In this document: piece after piece, positions 33,350 through 44,788 of the stretch
Layout: every line of letters starts with the position of its first letter
Numbering within the stretch: position 1 is the first letter of the stretch
Program-made: the position numbers and the translations under genes
The notes under the pieces: generated by a model
What the model was told of the DNA's origin: nothing
The model's database searches: none
Seen by the model: only the letters and a program-made list of their open reading frames with translations
Origin: Hyparrhenia diplandra
Lineage: Eukaryota > Streptophyta > Magnoliopsida > Poales > Poaceae
NCBI GenBank assembly: GCA_015847255.1
Contig: JADLZK010009012.1
Location: 124,001 to 188,000 of the forward strand
Direction of reading: 5' to 3'
Length of the DNA: 64,000 bases

Positions 33350-35053
33350 TGTTGACTCGCGGTAACCAACCACATATTTTTCCCGATCAACTTACTACCA
33401 TAAAGGGAGTAAAATTAAACCTTTTTATACTCATATGCATTTACCACTAATAAATTCCACTTGTAGTGCCTTGTATTTTATTTTTTGCAGATTTATAATA
33501 AAAGCAAGTGGAAAATCGACCAAAAGTACGCCTTAGGGAAAGCGCATTATTGCAAAAAATCCAAGCCCAAGAGCAAATCGACCCAAAACATTAAATATGG
33601 GCCGAGCAAAGCCCGGCCCACAACTTTCAGTATTTAAAGACCGACACCCGCCAAGACCCGGCCAAAGCCGAGCCACAGGGGTGCGTACAGCACGGATGGT
33701 GCGCCGCACCCTCCCCGAGGTTTCGGCCCGGCCTGGGGGCGGTTCGTGCACCTTCCAAACGGGGTTTCCGCCCTTAGTTGGTCGGTTTGCGCACGCAAGG
33801 AAGGTTTTCCAAGTCGGTTTTGGTGTATTTTAGCATTTAGGCCCCTCCTCCAAGTGTATAAGTAGGCCCCCCTCTCTCCCTCTCTCTCAACACACACCAC
33901 TTGGAGTCCAAAGCAAACCAAAGAATTTCTCTCTCTCTACCACCTCTACCTCTCTCTCTTCTTCTACTTCTTCCTTCTTCTTCTTTATTCTTTCTTAGTT
34001 AGCACTTGGAGTAGAAGAGCTACAAGGAGGGCTTGTCTCCTAGAAGAAAGTGCTTTGGTAATACATCTACTCTATGGAGCATTCTTCTATTTGCAAGTCT
34101 TATATTTATGTTCTTGGCCTAACTTATGAACTAGAGTATAGTTTTGTTCATGTTCTTGTGTTGGTATATGAACTAGCATATAGTTTACATATCATAATCT
34201 TGACATGTTCATTACTGTTCATCATCGATCATCATATGCCTAACTTGATTAGAGGTGGGATAACGGTTCGTTGTTCCTTCGGGTTTGCTCTTGTTCTAGT
34301 CCGTCCATTCGACGAAAGTGGGGATCTGGGGGACAAGAGTAGTGTTTCTAATACGCGGGCATGGTGCCCGGTATTACGACACCCGCGAATATGAGGGCAT
34401 GCCACGGTTGAGGGGGTAGGCAGCTTGGTCGTGACAAGCCTTGACCGCCCTTTGAAATCCCCCCACGTTCGTATGTTACGTAGGAGTTAAGTAAATGCTT
34501 CTATTGGGCCGTATGGCACCCCGAGTCTCCTCGTTATCCTAGACCTAACCACGCTTAGATCGGGGTTTGCATATGATCCTAACTATTCATTTGTATGGCC
34601 ATGACTAGATACATTAGAACTACTCCATTAGGTTATTCATTTATTCATTTATTCTTTATCTATTTTCTTTATCCTTTTCTCGGGTGGATTCTTAAGTGTG
34701 TGTCACACTATCCATGAACCATTATTGCTTACCCCTGTTATGAATATTTTGGTCTAAGCAAACACATGTTCCTCTATTCGGATGCCATGCTAATTTATTA
34801 ATCACATGCCTTCCTTTGGGAAAAATATAAATAACGATACTGAATACTTCCGGGTGAAATGCTACAATGATAGATCCGTCTGGGGCGCTGCGGATGAATA
34901 TCTCGAATGGCAAGATCTATCCGTTGACAGTTCCATTTCGGGATCACCGAGCATGGTGGTTTACTTGGGAATGTCGTGGCGCATTTCTCGACGCTTTTAT
35001 TGGGGATGGGTTTTATACCTATTTCCTTTGATTGCGTTAAGAAATGCCAAACA
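33350..35053 (+). mobile_element. Gypsy solo LTR inside the LINE
   Basis: 1.7 kb, starts TGTTGACTCGCGG and ends GAAATGCCAAACA. It is closely related to the two LTRs at 48658 and 53935. Shared features are the TACCATAAAGGGAGTAA block, the pyrimidine-rich CT/CTT tract near 33935-33990, a GTGTATAAGTAG TATA-like site and the block around 34074-34400. Left flank GTAAG (33345-33349); the right flank (AAAGG) matches poorly. Removing it gives LINE wording KARCVRELLS. Confidence 0.82.
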
Positions 35054-35617
35054 AAAGGGAGCTCCTATCCACTGAACCATGCTGGTCTCCGCCATCATTG
35101 GATGTTCAAGATCAATGTTGCCGGGGGCCTTTCTCTGAATCCGAGTAAGAGGCTTGGGGCTTTATCATCCGCGTGATCATGAGGGCACATGCATTATGGC
35201 GGAGATTTGGTAATATGGGGAGCACCCCACGGCCTTACTTGTTGGCAGAGATCATTTGCCCTCAAGCGAGGCTCTATATGCTGCAATCCATTATGGTATT
35301 TTGAAGATTGTCATGGCGATTACGCCATTCGAAGGATGCGGTGTATTCAAGTAATATGATTTGGCTATCGATGGTGGCCTTTTCGGGAAATTCGTAGCTT
35401 GATAGATGAAAATTTCCTCGTTTCGAGTTTGTATAAAATCCCTAGATCATGTAACATGTGTGCTCACGAACTTGCCGATCAAGTATGAGTTGGGACGGTC
35501 GGTACCAAGTGTGGTTCGACCCCCTCCTAGAGTTTGTAATTCGTTGGATGGCTCGCGATTTTGCTGAGCATTTTCCTATTAATGCAAGGTAGTAAGCTGT
35601 TTGCAGGATAAAAAAAA
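35054..35617 (+). pseudogene. LINE ORF2 RNase H-like end, 3' UTR and A tail
   Basis: Reads WSPPSLDVF, then KINVAGGLSLNPSKRLGA and IIRDHEGTCIMA in shifting frames, the RNase H-like C-terminus of plant LINE ORF2. It ends with a short 3' UTR and an A run next to the 15-bp target duplication. Confidence 0.75.
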
Positions 35618-35632
35618 ACTAGTAACATTTTC

Positions 35633-36418
35633 ACCGCTTCCCTCCCTCCGGAAATTTTGCATTCCTGGTCTATCTCTATCTATTCTTTGTCTCTACTCTA
35701 TCTCTATCTCTACCCCTATAAAAGATTAGTTATATTATCCTAAATCTACCTCGAATTACTACTTCTATAGAAATGACCTTTACTATGACCACACCAAAAT
35801 ATACAACTGGACATATAGCATCATAAAAATGTATGCACTAGATTATCTCTTAGACATTCTCTTTCATTACTCAATCAAATTCGATGCCCAGGCTTCAGTG
35901 GGTATGTTTGGTTCGTTTTCCAGAAGGGCATGGCTAGCAAAACTAAGTCAGGCCCTAACGAGGCAACAACTAGGATCGTTTGGTTGTCTCTACTATGTAG
36001 GCTGAGGCGCTAAGCTAGCTCTATGGTGTATTTGGTTGCATGGTTTGCTTTGATACAATGACCTCTTCTCCGAAGTGGTAAAATCACCTCCTTGGAGGCA
36101 TTTCATTGAACACGTTGTGGTTGACGAGCACGCTCGTACTGCAGCAAGTCGTCCTGGTCTCTCCCTCCCGCATTCTTGCGTGGATGTCACTTATTTGGAC
36201 CGTCGGTCGGGGACTCCCATAAGCACTCCTCGTGGGGCGGGTGTGTGTGGAGGGCCCTCCCATCGATGTGGTGCATCAATGGGCGCAACCGCCACAAGGT
36301 GAGGGCGAAGCAAGCAAGTGCATCCATCACTAATATTAATAGAGTTGTCGTGGTTCTAAACCATGGTCCGCGATGTCGACGGCAAGTGTGTGCTCTGGTG
36401 GCCTAACTCAAGGGACAA
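35633..36418. other. Intergenic, nothing firm
   Basis: AT-rich then mixed. A GGGTATGTTTGGTTCG phrase near 35900 resembles common grass MITE ends, but no partner was found. Short ORFs only. Confidence 0.35.
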
Positions 36419-37658
36419 TGACAGCGATGTATACTGATTCGAGGCAATCGGGCACCCTAGTCCAGTCTGAGTCACTATCCGAGCTCAAATACTCGTAGAG
36501 GGGTGGCTACAAGCTTGGTCGCGAGAGGGAATGAGCTCCCAAGTCTCTCTATGTGTGTGTGGAGGGTATGATTGTTAGTGATCAAGATGATCCCCTCCCA
36601 ATGGCCAAGATGCCCTTTTATAGTCCAAGGGGCACGCACAGGGATGCCAAGGGAGGAAATAGAGTATGAGGTGTAAAATGTAAAATGTACAGATAACAGT
36701 GCACACCATTGTGTCGGTGCTTGGCGTCGGCGCCGTTCCTTCTTTGCTACGTAGCTGCTTCCCTATCTAGCTCGGTGTAGGGGAGGTCGGCGTGGGATCT
36801 CGGTGTCTGGGGCCCATCTAGGCGAGGCTCGGGAGCTCGCTAGTGTTGTAATGATGGTCGGCGTGCCTGTTTACACTCTGATCGAGTGTTACGGCCAGGG
36901 AAGCATCCGTCGGCCGTCCGAACACACTTTCTACATTGTTGCGCCGACTGCTGCTGGCGCCACCAATTTGTTGCGCCGTTCGTCAGGGTGCAGCGTGAAT
37001 CCTGGCGAGGCACAACAAAGTGTATGGACAGGATAGTTCGAGGGGTGCGATCCCCTTTGTGCGTGGCGTCGAGCTCGAGCTCGGCTCCCTAACGACTATC
37101 CGTCGGGGATTGTGGGGACGCCGTGCCGTGGCTGCTGGTCATAGCACATGGCACTCGAGTACCGCTGGCCTGGAGGTCGTAGGCACGATATCCGATCTTA
37201 CGCAAGATCGGGGTGTAGCCGTGTATTAATTGTAGTCGTGGCGGCTAGATCCGCTCGCCCTAAGCTCGAGCTCGTGCGGTCGGAGGGTCGCTTAGCCCTC
37301 AGAGGTCTTAGGGCTCGGGCGGTGGGCCGGTGCTCTCTCCGGGGTTTTGTTGTTGTTCTTGGGTGGGCTGCGGTCGGGCAAGGCTCGGGGCGGTCAGCAG
37401 CGTGGTAGCCCGAGCTCGTTCGAGGGGCGGAGGTCGCCACGGGCCGGGCTCGCGTCGGCGGGAAAAACTCACACGAGCTTAGAGCTCGTGCGGCGGAGTT
37501 TCTCCGCCTCCTACGAGGGCTTGCTTTCGGCGCGGCTTGGGCTTTGAGTAGTTCCCTTGCATGGCCCAACTCGATCATGGGCCGGGTCTGCTCTTGGGTT
37601 GACTTTAATCGTCGGATCGTTGCCTGAGTTAGGGGATCCTTGATTTAGTCCCCCGACA
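36419..37658 (-). mobile_element. Probable gypsy-type LTR (solo or fragment)
   Basis: On the minus strand the unit starts TGTCGGGGGACTAAATCAAG (from 37658), a common gypsy LTR start. It has a TATA-like CTATAAAAGGG near 36610-36625 and ends ...ATACATCGCTGTCA at 36419. GC-rich, no coding domain. No target duplication could be matched, so the limits are uncertain. Confidence 0.42.
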
Positions 37659-38254
37659 AGAGCACTACTCGACACATCACATATATAGGTGTAATGGAGG
37701 AGTACGCTTCTTACATGTTGAGCGGCGGCAGCATGCATAGCGATGGTGGCAATGTAGTGCAACCCCAATGGGGTGACGTGGCGCTCGTGCCCCGTGGGCC
37801 GGAGCGGGCGTTCCTTCTTTGTATGGCGGGTGGGGGAAGGGGCAACACGGCGATAGATCTAGGTGCGGCATTGTAGGCAGAGGTGACTTTCCGAGCTTCG
37901 AGTAGTTGGATGAGGATGAAACTACGTTCTCTGAGTCCATCCATGCATCTTCTTCTGCATCTCCTATTCTGCTATTACGGATGTGACCATCTCGTTTCTT
38001 TGCGAAGAAGAATCGATGGAGCTTGCTGCTGGTATGGAATTTTATTTTTAGTATAATGGATTTGATTTGCACGGATTCGGGTAAGGCGGATCACTACATT
38101 GTTTGTGTAGGTGGAAAATGAGATCGATTTGTTATCATCGGATAAGGGGAGACTATAATATTTTAAGTTTCTAGATAAATGGTAGTTCGCCGATTGTGGG
38201 GTTCACACAGGCCCTTCTATCCTTCACTCGTGGCAGAGGGGAGAAGAGCGAGGC
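37659..38254. other. Intergenic, nothing recognised
   Basis: Mixed composition; the short ORFs here show no motif or domain. Confidence 0.35.
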
Positions 38255-38877
38255 CAGTGGTGGAGCTGGGGAGGGGCCGGCGGGGCCATGGCCTCCCCAA
38301 AAAAAAAAAATTGAGCATGTAGTAATTATTTTGGACCCACCGACCAAGGCCCATGAAGTGGCTCAACAGTAGAGAGGCCGTCGGCCGCGTACGTAGTCGC
38401 TAGGAACAGTTTGATCGCATAGACGTATGTACGAGTTCAGAGTGTGTAAGACGTTTCACCTGACCGTTGGTTCCTCCACGACCGCGAGACGGCGTTTGGG
38501 TTTCCTTCGGCGCTTCCGCCGCCACCGCACGCGGATCAAACTCCAGCGGCCATCGCCGTCGTGACTAGGTAGACGTACGCGTACGCCGTACGCGTAGTTC
38601 ACCTGTCCAGCCGTCAGTCGATGGCTCCCCATCCCCAATGTGAGTGGCGCTGGTGGTGCTCTCCATCTTGATCTCAAACGCTGAACTTTTATTTCTATTT
38701 CATTTTAATTCCTTATATATTTTATTGCTTATGTTGATCATCTTAGTTTTATTGAGGATTATTTTAACACCATGAAATCGGTTGATTGGCTTGGGGAGTA
38801 ATTTTAATAATCAAGGTAATGTATGCTGTCAATGAAAAAAAATTTTGTCCCCCTTTATTTCCTCGCCAGCTCCGCTG
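38255..38877. mobile_element. Non-autonomous hAT-type element
   Basis: 623 bp with ends CAGTGGTGGAGCTGGGG and CCAGCTCCGCTG and a perfect 8-bp target duplication, AGCGAGGC, at 38247-38254 and 38878-38885. CAGTGG(C/T)GGA-type ends and 8-bp duplications define hAT elements. No transposase inside. An A12 run near 38300 and a GTACGCGTACGCCGTACGCG repeat near 38575-38597 are notable. Confidence 0.75.
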
Positions 38878-38885
38878 AGCGAGGC

Positions 38886-39956
38886 CATACCATAGGGCAG
38901 TGAAAGGCGCTAGGATGGATCTCAATTGAAGAAGGTGTTTGCATCAACAATTTAAAGGGAATTAAATAGTTCACCCTTTTCTATTAACTAAGTCAAGTGA
39001 ATTAGCTCGGATATGAAAAATGTTTTTGCATAATCAAATAGGTCTAGGGAATAATCAAAACGAATACACCGGCCACCATTTTAAGAACCAAGATACACCA
39101 GAAATGATTGGAAGAAACTTCGGTGCATACCATTCGTCCAGGTTCAACTCAACATCTGCATCCTCCTTTACGATCTGCTCTTTGCTCCACCTTCCTCAAT
39201 CCAACTAACTTGACACGAGACACTTTGTAGAGATGCCCGGCGTGCCACCACTCAACAGCGATAACATATGTAAATTTTTAGGTTCCGTCGGCACCGAGAC
39301 TGAACTGTCGCACAAAGCTACATGATGGAGGCGACAAAGGAGTGAAAAAAACATCATGAAAAGGACATCACCAATCAATGCCGGGGACGGGAGACATGGT
39401 CGCCTTGCGGTCGATGGCGGCGGCGATGCTACAACCGCTAGCCATCGAAGGTGCACTCTCGAGTAGGGGAGGAACACGCGTTAGGGGAGGAGTCATACTT
39501 GGGGCGGTTAGGGGTTCTAACCCCTAGTGTTGAGAGTGGGGGAAACGAGGAGTTGGTGTGTGACTATGGGGAGAGGAGGGGTCGACAATTTGGATCGTGG
39601 TAGGTGTCATTTATGGTTTTTCTTTGCAGCAGCAGCGTTTTTCCTTCGACAGCGTAGATGGGTGTGGATGACATGAGGCAGAACTACGGGCCCAAGTTAG
39701 AATATTAAAAAAGTGTATTTTTAGTCTTTTTTTTTTTTTTAGTTGTACAGGAGATATATAAGGAATAATAATACCGAGTACAAAAAAAAAAAGAAAAGGA
39801 AAATGGCGTGCGCGCAGCCACGAACACCGGGACACCGGGCATTTAATCGGGATTGAATCCTTAGTGGCGTCCGCAGCGTCCCGACCTTCTCCACCCACCC
39901 ACTCTTCCCCCGTTCTCCTCTCCTTCCTCGGCAGATCCGCCGCCGCCCCGTGCCCC
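38886..39956. promoter_or_regulatory. Upstream region of the F-box gene
   Basis: AT-rich to about 39200, GC-mixed after. A T run at 39728-39740 and an A run at 39782-39792 flank an AT-rich patch with GAGATATATAAGG near 39751, which could serve as the TATA region. No gene seen in this stretch. Confidence 0.4.
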
Positions 39957-41542
39957 ATGGGCCAGTGCCCCTCCGCCCTGCGCCGCCGCAAGCCCACGGC
40001 TCTGCCTCCGTCCTCTGCGCTCTCCGTGCTCTCCGCGCCGCCGCAGGTCCTCTCCTCCATCGCTGAGGCCGCCGGGGAGGACCACACCGCCGACCTCCCA
40101 GAGGAGCTCCTGGCCCTCGTCTTCGGTTTTCTCGGCTCTGGCGACCGCAAGCGCTGCTCCCTCGTGTGCCGCCGCTGGCTATCAGTAGAGGCCGCCTCCG
40201 CCTCCGTCTCGCGCTTGACGCCAGGGCACAGCTGCTCGCCGACTCCGCCCTCCCCGCCTCCTCGCGCGCTTCCCCGCCGTCTCCAAGCTCGCGCTCAAGT
40301 GCGACCGCCGCGCTGAGCGTGGGCGACCCGGCCCTCGCGCAAGTTGCGGACAGCCTCGGCCCGGGCCTTCGGCGCCTCAAGCTCCGCTCCCTGCGCGCGG
40401 TAACCGACGATGGGGTCGCCGCGCTCGCCGCCGCGGCCGCTAACCTCCGCAAGCTGTCCGTCGGCTCCTGTGCCTTCGGAGCCAAGGGAATCGAGGCTGT
40501 CCTCCGCTCCTGCCTCCACCTCGAGGAGCTGTCCATCAAGCGGCTCCGCGGCCTGGCTGAGTCGGAGCCCATTTCCCGTCTCCGGCCCGCGCCTCCAATC
40601 TCTATCGCTCAAGGAGCTTTACAATGGCCAGTGCTTCTCCTATTTGATCACCCAGTCGCCCAACCTCAAAACCCTCAAGATTATCAGATGCTCGGGTGAC
40701 TGGGACATCGTGCTCCAGGACGTCCCAAAGGGATTCCCTCCTAGCTGAGCTCCACCTTGAGAAGCTACAGGTTAGCGACCGGGGGCGTAGCCGCCTTATT
40801 TGGGCTTGAGGTACTCTACCTTGCCAAGGCACCTGAGGTAACGGATGTCGGATTAGCAGAGCTTGCCGCCAAGTCACCACGCCTCCGCAAGCTGCATGTT
40901 GATGGATGGAAAGCAAACAGGATTGGTGACCGGGGGCTAGCTGCCGTTGCACGGAAATGTGCCAGCTTGCAGGAACTGGTCCTCATTGGTGTGAATTTGA
41001 CATCATCCAGTCTTGAATTGATTGCTGCCAACTGTCCCACCTTAGAGCGGCTTGCGCTGTGTGGGTCCGACACGTTTGGTGACGCTGAGATCTCGTGCGT
41101 TGCTGCCAAATGTGCTGCGTTGCGGAAGCTGTGCATCAAGGCATGTCCGGTGTCTGACGCAGGGATGAATAAACTTGCTGAAGGCTGCCCACGCCTTGTC
41201 AAGGTTAAGGTGAAGAAGTGCCGTAGGGTGACCTCCGAGTGTGCTGAGCGCCTCCGGGCTAGCAGGAATGGATCTCTTGCTGTGAATTTTGACACTCCTG
41301 GTGGAGCTGGTGAACTGCAGGATGGTCGGAGTGTGGATGAGAGTGGTGTGCTAGACAATGCCGGGAGTGATGTGCTGCCAGAGGATTTGGATGATCGGAC
41401 AGTACCAGACCTTTTCGGCGGAAGCAGTGGCAGGCCGTCAAGATGGAAAGCACGGATGGGTGCTTTCATGTCGAGGAAGCTTGTCTGTTTCCATATTCGA
41501 AGGCAACCACGTGGAGCCTGCTCTACAAGTCATGAGTCATGA
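39957..41542 (+). CDS. F-box/LRR protein, SKIP2/VFB type, single exon
   Basis: This family provides substrate-binding subunits of SCF ubiquitin ligases. ATG at 39957 gives MGQCPSALRRRK, like the MGQ start of Arabidopsis SKIP2/VFB proteins. The F-box follows (ADLPEELLALVFGFL, GDRKRCSLVCRRWL, about residues 45-75). Leucine-rich repeats follow: VTDDGVAAL, NLRKLSVGSCAFGAKGIEAV, LEELSIKRLRGL, NLKTLKIIRCSGDWD, LRKLHVDGWKANRIGDRGL, LQELVLIGVNLT, LERLALCGS and LRKLCIKACPVSDAG. A 100-residue divergent tail ends at TGA 41540-41542. At least six 1-2 base indels break the frame (near 40190, 40258, 40315, 40580, 40730, 40778), mostly in C or G runs, while the protein stays conserved on each side. From about 40780 the last 250 codons are intact. 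Assembly error is likelier than pseudogenisation. Confidence 0.87.
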
Positions 41543-43287
41543 AAATTGGATGCCATGGTTGCTCCTTGAGCCCCTTAAATTAAATTCTTTTATATTTGCA
41601 TGTTAAATTAATTGGTGCAGTTATTTGTTGTATCACTGTTTGTCATTGTGAATGGTACCATGCTGTTCATTCTTATTTTGGTTAAAGAATTTAGTTTATA
41701 TTGCTAGACTTTTCCATTGGAGGATACTTTATTATTGATTTTCGTCCTGGTAGTAGGGATTCATGCAATTGCATGCTGTAATCTTCTTAGAAACAATTGT
41801 TTGGGTTGAAAAATATGATGTGGAAACAAGGCCATCAGATCATCATTTGAAAAGTATGATTTTGCTTGGATATTACTGTCCATTGTTGAAAACCCTTTTG
41901 TACTTATGACATAAATACCACTATGCTTAGATATCAACTACTCCAAATAGCAAAAAGCTCCGGATAGTAAATTTGGAAGGTGAAGAAGATGTTTTTGTGC
42001 CACTTGTTCTTCGTCTGTGTTCAGAAGTTGCATTAACATCTATTTTCTCTCCATCCATAAACTATTGATTATGGAGAAATGACCTTGGATATGAAGTCAA
42101 ATTACCTTATCATTTCATTCAGACAGAGTGTAATGCATCAACCTTGTTGTTTGAGACAGGGTATGATCAGAGTTAAGTACTCATCTTCATACACTAAAGA
42201 GGTTGTCCTATGTTGATGTGATTGTAATGTCTGATATGGATACTGATTATGGGATGTGTACTTTTAGCGTAACTAGAACAGGGTCATTAAATCAGTAGTA
42301 TCATAGTAATAACTTCGTTGCAAACATGGGAAATATGAGTGGAGTGTAAAAGTTTGATCTGCAGATACTGAAGTGGCCATACAATATCGTGGGCTAGTCT
42401 CTGCATTTTTACAGATTTGGTTGGATTCTCTTCTGTAGTTAGTGAGACGATCTTTGTAAGGAAGCCTCTGATGATATGTTGAATATCAGTGACTTGACCA
42501 TGTCTTTCATGTTATTGAAATTTATTAGATGCTGTTCAATTCATAGACTCTGGCATGGATTCAACTGATAGGTTTTATTCTTCTGTTTGTTCTGTTACAT
42601 GCTAGTTTATTGGTTGTGCACAACATTCATATCTTCATTCAATCTGAAATCTTGTTCTGGTGTTGGCTGGGATCTGAATATAACATATACGCTAGCCTGA
42701 ATTTAGATGGTCTGGAAAATAATAGGTGGCACCACAGTCTGTTTAACATTCCCTGCAGGTCTCATCTTTTTTTTTTTTTTTTTTCAATTTGTTTCTGAAG
42801 TTTGATTGGTCCTCTTTTTTTTTCTACATACCGTGTTCTTGTCACTTGTAAATGTTTCTCTGTCGGACTATTCTGCTCCACTGACTTCGTTGACATGGAC
42901 CTGAATGGTTTTCTGAACATTCACCATTTCATTTGTGCTTCTTTTTCCTTTTTTGTCATGACGTCTTACACACGGTGTTGGAACAAAGGAGTCTTAATCT
43001 TGCACGTAGAATGTTCAATGTGGTGGAGCACACGGGTTGGCATCGTTTTTCCTCCCTGGGAGTTTGGCCATTTCCCAGGCCACTCACCTTCAGTTGACTT
43101 TGAAGCTGACCAGTAGGAGACACCAATTCCCGGCCCCTTCATCTAAGATTCTTCCTTCTGGAAGATGCTACCTGTTGGTCAAGGAATTTGGTGAGTACCG
43201 GTGGTGCTTGATTACTTGCAAGTTGTATTCATGGAGGCACGGAGAATGTGGTTTACGGTTGTTGTTGAGAGAAGAGCATTTAAGTTA
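41543..43287. other. F-box gene 3' UTR and intergenic DNA
   Basis: AT-rich, no coding signal. The first few hundred bases are likely 3' UTR. A T17 run lies at 42768-42784. Confidence 0.45.
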
Positions 43288-43450
43288 GGGCAGTCTCAAT
43301 GGAAAAATTATTGTGGTTTCTATCTCTATTAATTGTCATGATAGCTCAGCGTTTTGCTGACATGGCACAAGTACAAGTATAGTAATGAAAAGAGAGGGGA
43401 AAACAAAGAAATGGTTTCTACTCTATGGAACGGCGTCGACACTAGCACCG
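43288..43450. mobile_element. One end of a Tourist-like element
   Basis: TTA (43285-43287) followed by GGGCAGTCTCAATGG matches the terminus of the MITE at 16346. The opposite end was not found; a GC-rich island (43430-43840) follows. Confidence 0.4.
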
Positions 43451-44140
43451 AGACAAGAACAAACAAGCGGTGGCGTTGGGGAGAAACTACTCCTTTCTTG
43501 ACCCCTCTAGGCGGATCGCTCCGTTGCATCCGCTTGTACTCACCACTCCCAAAACCTCTAGCGGCGTCGTCGTGCACCTCCTTTTGCGCTCACGCCGCTA
43601 CTCTCCTTGCTACCCCTCCTTTGCACGCGGCGCCGCTACTCTCTACCGGTGAACCGGCTCCATTTGGCGTGCATTTGTTCTCGGCCGACGGTGCTGCCTG
43701 CTGGGTGGTTTCAACCGTCGGGCCAGGGCCTCCTTGCGCCAGTGCAACCCCTACTGACCGCCCCTGTCCGTCCCCGCTTCTGCGTCGAGAGATCGAAGAA
43801 GGGGCACCGATGCAAATAGAAACTCTTTCTGTGTTCACTTTGCAAAAGTTTTGAATGTGAAGTTTTTCAGATTTGGGCTTACTTGATTTCTAGAAAGCCT
43901 ATGGGCCTGTCTATTAAAGTGTTTTATCTTTTCTGTTTATTGTTTTCCTTTATGCATAAATGGTCGAGACTTTGAAAATGCATAGTAAATCATAGAAAAC
44001 TCATAAAATAGTAAATGAGGACATTTTGGAGTCCTTGTGAGAGGATCTATGCAGTAGAGGGATAATATGACATGGCTTAGTATAAAGTTTCTGTCGTTTT
44101 TATTTATCTTGGTAATTATGGTTTAATAGGAATAAATTCA
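43451..44140. other. GC-rich island, then AT-rich DNA
   Basis: A 400-bp GC-rich stretch with several short overlapping frames and no recognised domain, flanked by AT-rich DNA. It might be a captured gene piece inside the element that starts at 43288, but this is speculative. Confidence 0.3.
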
Positions 44141-44143
44141 TAG

Positions 44144-44229
44144 CTAAAGTTGTAGTGTTCCAATTGTTGTGAAATTTTTATGTTATCTAAAGTTGCAGTG
44201 TTCCAATTGCTGTGAAATTTTTATGGTAT
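44144..44229. repeat. 43-bp tandem duplication
   Basis: CTAAAGTTG(T/C)AGTGTTCC... occurs at 44144-44186 and 44187-44229 with only a few mismatches. Confidence 0.85.
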
Positions 44230-44788
44230 GCTACAGATGTCATATGTGTGTGTTGTGGTAAAAATTTCAAATCCTTTGGATGCAGTATTCTTGAGTTATT
44301 GATTTAACCTCTTTGGTGCTTAACCAATAGTTTTAAGTGATTTATAATTAAAAGTAATGATGAAAAAAAAATGTAAAGTGTTATTCCTTTACCATAGATG
44401 ATGTTATGTCATGTTGATGCATAATATGGCTATGTGTTTATAGAAAAAATTTTGAGTTTTAGATTTATCATCATGTTGTCACATGTTCTCGCACCACTCA
44501 TTTTCTTTTGTTGATTCACCGCGTCTTGTTAAATTGTTTTTTTTATTGATATGAATATATGTTCTCTGAAAACATTTATGTATTGCTATGATTAATATCT
44601 CGAAACATATGTATGAATGTATGGTTCTATGAAAAGCTAGGTGTTGCAATGTCCTGTGTTTGATGCAAACATGTCGTCAGTTATGTATATGTGGTTTTAT
44701 TGTTGTTAGCCACAGTTGATCTCGTCCTTTTGTGCTGCATTGTTTATAGAAACCTTGGGATGGGAAGATGGTTTCTATTTAATATAAA

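Larger units (their letters stand above)
17813..35617 (+). mobile_element. L1-type LINE broken by four LTR-element insertions
   Basis: The element is bounded by a 15-bp target duplication, ACTAGTAACATTTTC, at 17798-17812 and 35618-35632, with an A tail (35610-35617) at the 3' end. ORF1 (nucleic-acid binding, CCHC) and ORF2 (endonuclease, reverse transcriptase, RNase H) are recognisable but broken. Removing the four insertions (20003-21403, 21533-23263, 24140-31270, 33350-35053) leaves about 5.8 kb, the normal size of a full-length plant L1. The 5' UTR starts at 17813, so the copy looks full length. Confidence 0.9.

Noticed and set aside
39739..40572. A 277-codon minus-strand ORF
   Set aside because: Antisense shadow of the GC-rich F-box gene 5' half.
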